Positions 1 to 6,008 of a stretch of DNA of 6,459 nucleotides are shown piece after piece. The stretch comes from Chlamydiota bacterium. Its GTDB lineage: Bacteria; Chlamydiota; Chlamydiia; Chlamydiales; Simkaniaceae. The stretch's first letter is position 1; the number at the start of each line of letters is the position of its first letter. The position numbers and the translations under genes were made by a program. The stretch lies in NCBI GenBank assembly GCA_021772295.1, contig JAJFMG010000056.1, positions 1 to 6,459 on the forward strand. The letters are read 5' to 3'. The notes under the pieces were generated by a model. It searched no databases. It was not told the origin of the DNA and was given only the letters and a program-made list of their open reading frames with translations.

Positions 1-99
1 CATAGGATAAGCATTTTTTTTAAAATAGATCTACTCTTGTTTTAATATCTGAGCCAGTAAATACTTACCATTTTCACAAAGCTACTATAGGTAAATAGC

Positions 100-768
100 T
101 TGCAATCTTTTTATGATCTTGAAAATATAGATTCGATCCATTGCAAGAGGGCAATAGATCACCTTGCTCGATTAGCCCTTGATGGTAATTTGATAGCATT
201 TCCAACGGAAACTGTTTATGGAATTGGCGGCATTGTAAACGAGGATACAATCGAGAGTTTATATCATTTAAAACAAAGAGAGAAAAGCTTAGCTTTGACG
301 CTGCTGTTGCATGATGCTGTAAATCTTGACTTGTTAGCAGTTGATATACCAAAAGCATTTTTTTTACTCAAAGATGCTTTTATGCCAGGCTCGATTACAA
401 TAATTTTAAAAAAACATGATTTGGTTCCAACATATTTAACGGGTGGAAAAAATACAGTAGCGATTCGATATCCGTCGAACCCGGTTTCTATTTCCTTGTT
501 ACGTGAGATAAAAAGACCAATCTTTGCCACATCTGCAAATCTATCTAAACAAGCGCCACTACAATCTGGAAAGGAAGTTCTTGATCAATTTGGTAGTGGC
601 TTAGCTGGTATTGTATCAAAGGATTCAGAAGTGAAGGGCATTCCATCTACCATTATTTCGTTAGAAGATCCAAGTCATCCTATCATTATTAGAGAGGGGG
701 CAATTTCTCAAATTGAGATCAATGGAGTGTTACGATCTCTTGATTTGTCTGTAGACATCCTCGAATAA
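100..768 (+). CDS. tsaC: Threonylcarbamoyl-AMP synthase (TsaC/Sua5/YrdC family)
   Basis: This cytoplasmic enzyme family makes L-threonylcarbamoyladenylate from threonine, bicarbonate and ATP, the first step of t6A formation at position 37 of ANN-decoding tRNAs. The 222 residues carry the YrdC motifs in order: FPTETVYG (about 34-41), KQR (58-60), PGSIT (96-100), AIRYPSNP (121-128), ATSANLS (143-149), PSTII (182-186) and IIREGAI (196-202). The length fits a single YrdC domain with no Sua5 C-terminal domain. The start is chosen as TTG at 100: an in-frame TAG lies at 88-90, no ATG precedes the first motif, and an AGG at 89-91 sits 8 bases upstream as a weak ribosome binding site. No upstream partner gene is visible. 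The 3' end overlaps the convergent gene at 730-1164 by 39 bp. The family call is firm; the exact start is less sure. Confidence 0.93.
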   Translation: MQSFYDLENIDSIHCKRAIDHLARLALDGNLIAFPTETVYGIGGIVNEDTIESLYHLKQREKSLALTLLLHDAVNLDLLAVDIPKAFFLLKDAFMPGSITIILKKHDLVPTYLTGGKNTVAIRYPSNPVSISLLREIKRPIFATSANLSKQAPLQSGKEVLDQFGSGLAGIVSKDSEVKGIPSTIISLEDPSHPIIIREGAISQIEINGVLRSLDLSVDILE

Positions 769-1164
769 ATTAAAAACCTGCATATTGAACTCATGGGAGT
801 AACTGGCAAAGTTTGTTAGAATTTCAGATAAGGCAGGATCTTTGCCTTGTTTTTCATGAAATTTATGGGCTGCATCTAAGAGAGTCGTTTCACTAACAAA
901 TGGCGCACCCCATGGAGTTGACAGAAGATAATGAATGATTTCAGCTTTATCTTTTAAAAAATTTAGCTTTTCACAGTCGATTGTATCATCTTCTAAATTT
1001 TCAATGGTTACTGCCATTGTATTTAAAAAATGAAGATCTTTTGCAAGCTCTTCATGCTGCACTAATGCGTCCCAGCTTTTTTGCAAAGAATGCAAATCTC
1101 GTTGTAATTTTTCTTTTGCTTGGATTTTTTGATTTTCACTTTTATTTTCTTCAAATATACCCAT
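730..1164 (-). CDS. Hypothetical helical protein, 144 aa
   Basis: I do not recognise this protein. It is acidic and basic throughout and probably mostly alpha-helical. The first ~60 residues are rich in Lys, Glu and Gln with leucines at heptad-like spacing, suggesting a short coiled coil. A middle segment, WGAPFVSETTLLDAAHKF (about 83-100), is less charged, and the C-terminal ~35 residues look like another amphipathic helix ending in basic residues. There is no signal peptide or membrane segment, so it is probably cytosolic, or secreted by a route that needs no Sec signal. The ATG at 1162-1164 has an AGG 10 bases upstream, a weak and rather distant ribosome binding site. It is convergent with tsaC and overlaps its last 39 bases, and it stands alone as a transcription unit after an AT-rich gap. 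Its length and absence of internal stops support it as a real gene; function unknown. Confidence 0.7.
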   Translation of the reverse strand: MGIFEENKSENQKIQAKEKLQRDLHSLQKSWDALVQHEELAKDLHFLNTMAVTIENLEDDTIDCEKLNFLKDKAEIIHYLLSTPWGAPFVSETTLLDAAHKFHEKQGKDPALSEILTNFASYSHEFNMQVFNLFEDVYRQIKRS

Positions 1165-1351
1165 TGATAATAAGCCTAATATTTACTTGTTATTAACTTG
1201 CGAATAGCACTTTAGGTTATTTATTAAAATAAATATTTTAAAAATAGAAGATTGTTTTTAGATCAAACTGAAATAAAGCATAAATTTACTTTCTTATTAC
1301 CGAGGTTGGGTTTGCAGTTACCTGCGTTTGAAAAAGCAAATTTTATTTCTG
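1165..1351. other. AT-rich intergenic region
   Basis: No credible gene is seen in these 187 bases. They should hold the promoter of the leftward 144-residue gene (right-hand neighbours of 1164) and the 3' end of the AsmA-like transcript. I could not find a convincing -35/-10 pair for the leftward gene. The part from about 1210 to 1255 is almost entirely A and T and includes a perfect inverted repeat at 1218-1235. Confidence 0.5.
1218..1235. repeat. Perfect AT-only inverted repeat, 8-bp arms
   Basis: The arms TATTTATT and AATAAATA are exactly complementary around a 2-base AA centre. It lies about 55-70 bp upstream of the ATG of the leftward hypothetical gene. It could be an operator-like site or simply low-complexity AT sequence, where such palindromes arise easily; the second is at least as likely. 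Confidence 0.3.
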
Positions 1352-1353
1352 CT
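1331..1353 (-). terminator. Weak candidate intrinsic terminator after the AsmA-like gene
   Basis: Read on the minus strand, AGCAGA can pair with TTTGCT (one G-U pair) around the 7-base loop AATAAAA, and the stem runs into a short T tract (1331-1335). The stem begins inside the TAG stop codon at 1352-1354. Position and T tract fit a terminator, but the stem is only 6 bp and GC-poor, so it would be weak. Confidence 0.3.
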
Positions 1354-2086
1354 AGGCAGCTAGTTGGTCCTTGTTCTTATGAGGTGGTGGAAGATAAAAA
1401 AGATCCTTAAGGGACTTCAACAAGTCTTGTGGTGGTTGGTCTGGAGAAATGACATCTTTAAGCATGTTTTGTAAGTTTTCTAAGGTAAAGACATTTCGAA
1501 GAACTTCTCTCATTACAATATTTGTAATTTGACTCGTTGGCATGCCGCCTTTGCTGCTGATATCATTTAGTTCTATTCTTCGAATCGGCTTGAGCTTAGT
1601 GACTTTGGAACCTTCATTTCGATATACTAAATCAACGTTAATATTTGTAAGAACAAGTCTTCTAATAAGAACAGATTTATCTGATTCTTTTCCAGAGCTC
1701 GTATCTTTTTGCAAGTTATTCATAATAGTTGTCCAATTCCCATTTGTTGATCCTTTCGAATCAAATTCTAGCCCGAGGTATACGTCATCCATGGTAATCA
1801 TATCGATTACAATGTCTTTATCTAAGTATCGTTTTAATGGAGCTTGGATTGCGATATCATCTACGGTAAGGGCCTTTGAAAGAATAGAGCCTTTGGGGTT
1901 GCCCACTTTTAGATCATCGATTTTAATTTGCGATGGCGCTAAGCCAATATCTGAAATGGATACGGCAACTTTCATTTTATCAGAGAGTGTCGAAGAGACC
2001 CAGGTTGGTAGAAAATTCCATACAATCATAAGGGCTATAAATAAAACTATGATAAGTGAAATGATGATTTTTAAAAATTTTCCCAT
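1352..2086 (-). CDS. Small AsmA-like membrane-anchored envelope protein
   Basis: The 244-residue protein begins with MGKFLK and one strongly hydrophobic segment (about 5-25), an N-terminal inner-membrane anchor with the rest on the periplasmic side. The following stretch has the beta-rich pattern seen at the start of AsmA/TamB/DUF748-type proteins: ISDIGLAPSQIKIDDLKVGN (about 44-63), then alternating hydrophobic strands and NGNWTTIMNNL (about 115-125). A second strand block (about 140-175) is followed by helical segments and a proline-rich, charged tail (LPPPHKNKD). AsmA-like proteins are linked to outer-membrane biogenesis and lipid transfer, but most are far longer, so this is a minimal form and its job is uncertain. 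The start is supported by GAAGG six bases before the ATG (2093-2097 on the plus strand). It lies 66 bp downstream of the trehalase on the same strand with no obvious terminator between, so co-transcription is possible. Confidence 0.72.
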   Translation of the reverse strand: MGKFLKIIISLIIVLFIALMIVWNFLPTWVSSTLSDKMKVAVSISDIGLAPSQIKIDDLKVGNPKGSILSKALTVDDIAIQAPLKRYLDKDIVIDMITMDDVYLGLEFDSKGSTNGNWTTIMNNLQKDTSSGKESDKSVLIRRLVLTNINVDLVYRNEGSKVTKLKPIRRIELNDISSKGGMPTSQITNIVMREVLRNVFTLENLQNMLKDVISPDQPPQDLLKSLKDLFYLPPPHKNKDQLAA

Positions 2087-2092
2087 ATCAGA

Positions 2093-2097
2093 CCTTC
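2093..2097 (-). promoter_or_regulatory. Ribosome binding site of the AsmA-like gene
   Basis: GAAGG on the minus strand, six bases before the ATG at 2084-2086. It fixes that start codon. Confidence 0.65.
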
Positions 2098-2152
2098 AAG
2101 CATGTAGTGTTTAATTTACTCGTATAGGAATAGATCTTTTTTGAAAAGCAGA

Positions 2153-3625
2153 TTACTCTTTTTCAGTCATAGCTGTATAAATGCCGTTTGTCCATCCAAA
2201 ACCTGTTTGATTCTGGTATTCACCTTTTTGAGGTAACTCATTCGGAGATATGACGTTGTATTTTTCAAAAAGAACACCTGATTTTGCAAATTGAGTTTCG
2301 ATAGTTTTGATCCATCGAGATTTGATTTCTACTGCAAGATGTTTATATCCATAATGTAATAGTCCTTGATATGTGACCCAAATCAATGGGGCCCAGCCAT
2401 TAGGAGAATCCCATTGCTGAAGAGAAATAGTTGTCGTCGTAACAGCTCCACCTTGATGTAAAAAATCAGTTTCGATTTTTTTTGCAATGGAGGCTGCTTG
2501 GGCTTTTGTTGCAATTTGCATAAAAAGAGGAAACATACCTGCAAGAGAGCAAATATTTTTTAAGCAATTTTTTTTGATATGATAATCAAAATAAAATTGC
2601 TTTTTCTCATTCCAAAAAAGGGTTCCGATCGCTTTTTTTCGATTGATATATTTAGACTTGTAGAAGGTAGACTTCTTTTCAAAGTTTAATTTTTTTGCAA
2701 AATCACAAAGTGTTTTTTCGCTAAGGTAAAGAAGGCAGTTCAGATCAATTGGAGCAATATCTATTGTCTCAATTGAGGAAAGATCAGTAGGATTTTCTAA
2801 AAAGCGAGATGAAAAATCCCAACCTGATTCACAAGATGCTCTAAGATTTCGATAAAAATTTTTGGGAGAAATTACGTTACTATATAAAGCAACATCTTCT
2901 CGATATGATTCAGGTCGCGGACTATCTTCGTTATCAAAATATCGATTGAGAAGGTGATTGTTTATTCTAACCACTCTTTTTTGTACATCTCCAGTTTTTG
3001 TAAGAGTATTTTCTCCATTCATCCAAAATTGATATTCTATTTCTAAGCTTTCAAAATGAGAGAGAGCAAATTTTTCATCGATTGTTTCGATCAAACGCAG
3101 TAGAAGTGAAAATACAGGGGGTTGCGATCTAGATAAATAATAGATTCTGTTTCCATTTGGAACAAATCCATATCTTTTGATCAAATAAGAAAAGTTTGTG
3201 ATTATATCTTTAATGATTTGGGGATTTTTTGTGTGGCCAAGTGCAACAAAGTAGCTATCCCAGTAATAGACTTCTCGAAACCGCCCACCAGGTATGAAAT
3301 GAGGTTTTGGAAGTGGAATCAGAGTAGAATGAGCTTCTTTTGGAAATTCACATCGTAAATCTTTCCACAGGGTTTCAATATATATTTGGATCGGAGCATC
3401 TTTTCTTGTTTTTTTAACAAAGGAAATTGGAGGATCGAAGTGCTTTTCAACAAAAGCTTTAAGATCAAAATTTGATTCAGTGACTCTCTTCTGATACTCT
3501 CTTTGAATAGTATCAGGGTCAATTTTTGGAGTGCAGTCTACAAAATACTTTGAGTCAGGGAATATTTTTTCCATTTCAACTTGTTCAAAAAGTGGTCCGC
3601 TTAGTTGGATATAATTATTATTCAT
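2153..3625 (-). CDS. treF: Trehalase, glycoside hydrolase family 37 (cytoplasmic type)
   Basis: GH37 trehalase hydrolyses alpha,alpha-trehalose to two glucose molecules with inversion. Both family signatures are present: PGGRFREVYYWDSYF near the first third and QWDSPNGWAP near the C-terminus. Other conserved blocks are PNGNRIYYLSRSQPP, RPESYRED, SGWDFSSRF and GFGWTNG. Counting from the start used here (490 aa), the catalytic acid is probably Asp270 in SGWDFSS and the catalytic base Glu454 in LFEKYN, equivalent to Asp312 and Glu496 of E. coli TreA. The frame stays open 17 codons further upstream (to 3676), but ATG at 3623-3625 is preferred: AAAGGA lies five bases before it and the protein then begins right at the conserved N-terminal part (LSGPLFEQVE). 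With this start there is no signal peptide, so it is probably cytosolic and acts on imported or internal trehalose. No trehalose transporter or synthase is adjacent. The family is certain; the symbol is chosen by inferred location. Confidence 0.94.
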   Translation of the reverse strand: MNNNYIQLSGPLFEQVEMEKIFPDSKYFVDCTPKIDPDTIQREYQKRVTESNFDLKAFVEKHFDPPISFVKKTRKDAPIQIYIETLWKDLRCEFPKEAHSTLIPLPKPHFIPGGRFREVYYWDSYFVALGHTKNPQIIKDIITNFSYLIKRYGFVPNGNRIYYLSRSQPPVFSLLLRLIETIDEKFALSHFESLEIEYQFWMNGENTLTKTGDVQKRVVRINNHLLNRYFDNEDSPRPESYREDVALYSNVISPKNFYRNLRASCESGWDFSSRFLENPTDLSSIETIDIAPIDLNCLLYLSEKTLCDFAKKLNFEKKSTFYKSKYINRKKAIGTLFWNEKKQFYFDYHIKKNCLKNICSLAGMFPLFMQIATKAQAASIAKKIETDFLHQGGAVTTTTISLQQWDSPNGWAPLIWVTYQGLLHYGYKHLAVEIKSRWIKTIETQFAKSGVLFEKYNVISPNELPQKGEYQNQTGFGWTNGIYTAMTEKE

Positions 3626-3630
3626 TCTTA

Positions 3631-3636
3631 TCCTTT
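3631..3636 (-). promoter_or_regulatory. Ribosome binding site that sets the trehalase start
   Basis: AAAGGA on the minus strand, five bases before the ATG at 3623-3625. The alternative upstream ATG codons in the same frame have no comparable site, so the shorter protein is favoured. Confidence 0.75.
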
Positions 3637-3657
3637 GTTTAATTATTAAATAAGCTA

Positions 3658-3686
3658 TTGACATGTTAATAATCAACGGTTAACAA
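3658..3686 (+). promoter_or_regulatory. Candidate sigma70-type promoter for the sulfatase-family gene
   Basis: A consensus -35 TTGACA (3658-3663) is followed after 17 bases by TAACAA (3681-3686), a poor -10 match. The start point would fall about 30 bp before the ATG at 3724. The -35 is strong and the -10 weak, so this is tentative. Confidence 0.35.
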
Positions 3687-3723
3687 AAGGTTGTTTGTTT
3701 GATTAATAATTAGTTCTGCCGAG

Positions 3724-5643
3724 ATGGATAATAAAGATAAAAAAGTAGTTTTTTTCAACTTTTGGTTTTTTTTCATTATAGCTTCGATTTTACTTACCAT
3801 TGATACTTTGCAGATTTCTTTATCCAAAGATCTCTCCATAAAAGTGTCGCAGATGTTCTTACTAGAATCATATTTGCAAACTCTTTTAGAGGTGTCATTT
3901 ATTTCTGCAATTGCCCTATGCATCAAGGGAAGAGTTTCTTCGAAAATTTACCACCTATTTATTGCAGGCTGCTTTCTATTTTTATTAATACATTGTATTG
4001 ACTTTATTCTGATTCGATTTATGAGCCTTTCCTTTTGGAGTGCTCTTTCTGTTGTTTTAGATGAAACGCTTGATAATTTTTTAGAGCAGCTATATTTAAC
4101 CGGTATTCCACTGCAAGTCTGGTTTTTTGTATTCTTTCCAATTGCTCTTGCTATTCCCTGCATAGGAATATTCATTTATAAAGGGCTACAGAAAATCACC
4201 TTTAAGAGTAAGAGTAAGTCTCACATAAAAAAAATTAGTTTTTTTGCAGGAAGTTCATTTTTAGTCTTATTCGTAATTGAAGTATTTGTAATGAGAGGTA
4301 TTTCCATGGATAAGATGGAGTCATACCAATCTCTACTTCCATGGAAAAAAACTTATTTTGGAACTAAGTATCCATCCTTGCAACCTCGTGTTTCTTTTTC
4401 ACCTCTACGCGATGAGAAAGATCTAAAAAATCAAATCGAGAAGATGACATTTAATGTAGAAAATAAACCTAACATCTATTTATTTATTGCAGAGTCTCTT
4501 CGAAATGACTTTATCAACCATAAAAATGCCCCCCATTTAACAAGGTTTGCATCTGAGAATATCTCTTTAGATAAGAGTTATTCAAACGCAAATGCAACTC
4601 ATAAATCTTGGTATTCAATCATGCATAGTAATGAGTCGCTTTACTGGGCAGAGTATGGAAAGCGGGGAAATAAAGAGGGAAGTATTCCTCTAATGCTTTT
4701 AAAAAAAATGGGATATCAGATTCATGTTCATACAGGCTCTATGCTTAAATACTATCACCTAGACGAAATCATGTTTGGTGAAGATAAAAAGCTGTTAGAT
4801 TCGTTTACGGAATTTCTTCATTGTAATGTAAAAGATGCACATAGATCGGATGCGCAAACAATCAGTCATCTCATGCAAAATATAACTGAAGGTAGCTCTC
4901 AGGTCCATATTGTTTTCTTGGATTCTACGCACTTTAACTATAGCTGGCCAAGTGATTATGAAGCTCCTTTTATTGATGTGAATGCCCCATCTGCGCATCT
5001 TCGGATGTTTGACGAGAAAAAAGGTATTGAATCAATTAAAAATCGATATCGGAATTCAATTCATTACGTAGATTCTTTATTTGGAAAATTTTTAAAAACG
5101 CTTAAGAAAAAAAATCTCTATGAGGATTCGATCATCATTTTTACCGGAGATCATGGAGAAGAGTTTTATGAAGAAGGGAATTTGTTCCACGCCTCAAATT
5201 TAAGTGATATGCAAATTACCCCACCCATTTTGTATAAGCTTGGGAACAATGAAAAATTCAATTGCTTATCAAAGAGACCAGAGGTGACTTCTCACATAGA
5301 TATTTTTCCGACGATTTTGGATGTTGTGATTCAAGACGGTAGTTTAGATACATCCTTATTTTTTGATGGTATATCCATACTTTCTAACAAGCACCAAGAT
5401 GTAGTTATCTCTGGAAAATATAATGGCTCAAGAGCTCCCGTAGAGTTCGCTCTTAGAACGAAGGAGATAAGAGTTCTATATAGGATGCAATCAGCAAATC
5501 TACAAAGTCCTCATTTACGCATTATTTCGGTAAAAAATCTAGAAACAGAGGAATATCTACCTCGGGAAAAAGTACAAAATAGCATAGATGTGTATCAAAA
5601 GCTTTTAGAAGAAGTTTTTACTCAAGATACTAGCATTCAATAA
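3724..5643 (+). CDS. Inner-membrane sulfatase-superfamily protein (YejM/EptA/LtaS-like architecture)
   Basis: The 639 residues comprise an N-terminal membrane part with about five hydrophobic segments (roughly 8-26, 45-67, 75-98, 129-153, 171-190), a linker (about 191-248) and a periplasmic alkaline-phosphatase/sulfatase-superfamily domain. Candidate active-site and metal residues are Glu257 (IAESLR), nucleophile Thr292 (NATHKSW), Asp476 and His477 (FTGDHGEE) and perhaps His489 (LFHAS); His403 (DSTHFNY) may bind substrate. SHIDIFPTIL (523-532) is another family block. Thr instead of the Cys/Ser of true sulfatases suggests a phospho-group transferase or phosphatase, as in LtaS and EptA. The linker (ISMDKMESYQSLLP) and the stretch FASENISLDKSYSNANATH resemble E. 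coli YejM/PbgA, although the DHG motif here looks catalytically complete. The substrate, perhaps a lipid or glycan headgroup, cannot be deduced. ATG at 3724 follows an in-frame TGA at 3700-3702 and has a poor ribosome binding site. The gene is divergent from the trehalase and 88 bp before trpR. Confidence 0.88.
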   Translation: MDNKDKKVVFFNFWFFFIIASILLTIDTLQISLSKDLSIKVSQMFLLESYLQTLLEVSFISAIALCIKGRVSSKIYHLFIAGCFLFLLIHCIDFILIRFMSLSFWSALSVVLDETLDNFLEQLYLTGIPLQVWFFVFFPIALAIPCIGIFIYKGLQKITFKSKSKSHIKKISFFAGSSFLVLFVIEVFVMRGISMDKMESYQSLLPWKKTYFGTKYPSLQPRVSFSPLRDEKDLKNQIEKMTFNVENKPNIYLFIAESLRNDFINHKNAPHLTRFASENISLDKSYSNANATHKSWYSIMHSNESLYWAEYGKRGNKEGSIPLMLLKKMGYQIHVHTGSMLKYYHLDEIMFGEDKKLLDSFTEFLHCNVKDAHRSDAQTISHLMQNITEGSSQVHIVFLDSTHFNYSWPSDYEAPFIDVNAPSAHLRMFDEKKGIESIKNRYRNSIHYVDSLFGKFLKTLKKKNLYEDSIIIFTGDHGEEFYEEGNLFHASNLSDMQITPPILYKLGNNEKFNCLSKRPEVTSHIDIFPTILDVVIQDGSLDTSLFFDGISILSNKHQDVVISGKYNGSRAPVEFALRTKEIRVLYRMQSANLQSPHLRIISVKNLETEEYLPREKVQNSIDVYQKLLEEVFTQDTSIQ

Positions 5644-5679
5644 GATAAACTGTGCTCTTAATCTCATTTAAAGATGGTG

Positions 5680-5708
5680 TTGACAGCAACGTTGTAATGA
5701 TGTAACAT
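5680..5708 (+). promoter_or_regulatory. trpR-trpE promoter
   Basis: A perfect -35 TTGACA (5680-5685), a 17-bp spacer and a -10 TAACAT (5703-5708, four of six matches). Transcription should start near 5715, giving a leader of only about 17 bases before the trpR ATG. That leaves no room for a leader peptide or attenuator ahead of trpR. Confidence 0.7.
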
Positions 5709-5715
5709 TACATCA
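5698..5715. promoter_or_regulatory. Probable TrpR operator across the -10 box
   Basis: TGATGTAA and TTACATCA are exact inverted repeats around a 2-base CA centre (18 bp). The size and placement over the -10 match the E. coli trp operator layout, in which TrpR with bound tryptophan blocks RNA polymerase. An overlapping second dyad, GTAATG (5694-5699) and CATTAC (5706-5711), is offset by 4 bp. The site lies directly before trpR, so autoregulation plus control of trpE is the natural reading. The half-site is not the E. coli one, so recognition by this TrpR is inferred from position and symmetry. Confidence 0.72.
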
Positions 5716-5719
5716 AGAT

Positions 5720-5726
5720 AGGGGAG
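5720..5726 (+). promoter_or_regulatory. Ribosome binding site of trpR
   Basis: AGGGGAG, five bases before the ATG at 5732, close to the anti-Shine-Dalgarno complement. It supports this ATG as the trpR start. Confidence 0.75.
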
Positions 5727-5731
5727 TTCAA

Positions 5732-6004
5732 ATGGATGGTTTCGCGGAGTTTATTAAGCTTATTAAAGCGCAAAAGAACGAACTTGAGTTAGATAGGTTG
5801 CTCAATCTTCTTCTGACACCAGAAGAGATGGAGGCTATTGCTAAAAGAGTCATCATTATTGAAGCGCTTTTGAAGAAAGAAAAAAGCCAACGAGAAATCG
5901 CTAAAGATTTTTCTTTGAGCATTGCAAAGATTACAAGAGGGTCAAATGCTCTAAAGAGAATAGACCCAAAGCAAAAAGAGAAATTAATCCGTCATTTTAA
6001 GTAG
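5732..6004 (+). CDS. trpR: Trp operon repressor TrpR
   Basis: TrpR is a dimeric DNA-binding protein that binds its operator when loaded with L-tryptophan and represses tryptophan genes. The 90 residues align along their length with the E. coli protein from its residue ~16: LLNLLLTPEEMEAIAKRV (about 23-40), the helix-turn-helix with SQREIAKDFSLSIAKITRGS (about 52-71), then NALK. The residues matching the tryptophan-contacting Arg54 and Arg84 of E. coli are present as Arg39 and Arg69, and Thr44 is Thr29; the Ser88 position is Ala73. The N-terminal arm of the E. coli protein is missing, as in chlamydial TrpR (about 94 aa from memory). The ITRGSNALK-x2-DP segment is especially chlamydia-like. It follows its own operator and strong ribosome binding site and precedes trpE by four bases, indicating one autoregulated operon. 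Confidence 0.95.
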   Translation: MDGFAEFIKLIKAQKNELELDRLLNLLLTPEEMEAIAKRVIIIEALLKKEKSQREIAKDFSLSIAKITRGSNALKRIDPKQKEKLIRHFK

Positions 6005-6008
6005 CGCT

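Larger units (their letters stand above)
3626..3723. promoter_or_regulatory. Divergent intergenic region with repeated TTAATAAT octamers
   Basis: This 98-bp region must hold promoters for the leftward trehalase and the rightward membrane sulfatase-family gene. TTAATAAT occurs at 3666-3673 and 3703-3710 on the plus strand and, inverted, at 3642-3649. The outer copies form a perfect 10-bp inverted repeat (TAATTATTAA at 3640-3649 and TTAATAATTA at 3703-3712). A shared regulator is conceivable, but the sequence is very AT-rich and chance repeats are expected. Confidence 0.4.

Noticed and set aside
1..99. Possible start of a leftward gene or a promoter for tsaC at the left edge
   Set aside because: CAT triplets at 1-3 and 12-14 could be minus-strand ATG codons, but too little follows and no ribosome binding site is seen. 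Promoter-like AT sequence (TAATAT at 43-48) has no well-spaced -35. All plus-strand frames contain stops.
1542..2114. 190-residue open frame on the plus strand
   Set aside because: It lies entirely antisense to the AsmA-like gene, whose frame has a good ribosome binding site and an AsmA-like pattern. The antisense product shows no recognisable domain.
2087..2152. Terminator or separate promoter between trehalase and the AsmA-like gene
   Set aside because: Only a short, AT-only CTTTT/AAAAG pairing is seen, without a stable stem and T tract, and no good -35/-10 pair was found.
3626..3676. Longer trehalase start adding 17 mostly hydrophobic residues
   Set aside because: The extension could look like a weak signal sequence, but the downstream ATG at 3623-3625 has a strong AAAGGA site at correct spacing and begins at the conserved part of the family.
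3666..3926. 86-residue minus-strand open frame across the start of the sulfatase-family gene
   Set aside because: It is antisense to the N-terminal membrane segments of a well-supported gene and has no family features.
5644..5679. Terminator between the sulfatase-family gene and trpR
   Set aside because: TCTT near 5657 and AAGA near 5671 can pair for only about four bases and no T tract follows.
6005..6008. Attenuator or leader peptide between trpR and trpE
   Set aside because: Only four bases separate the two genes, so no leader or terminator hairpin fits between them.
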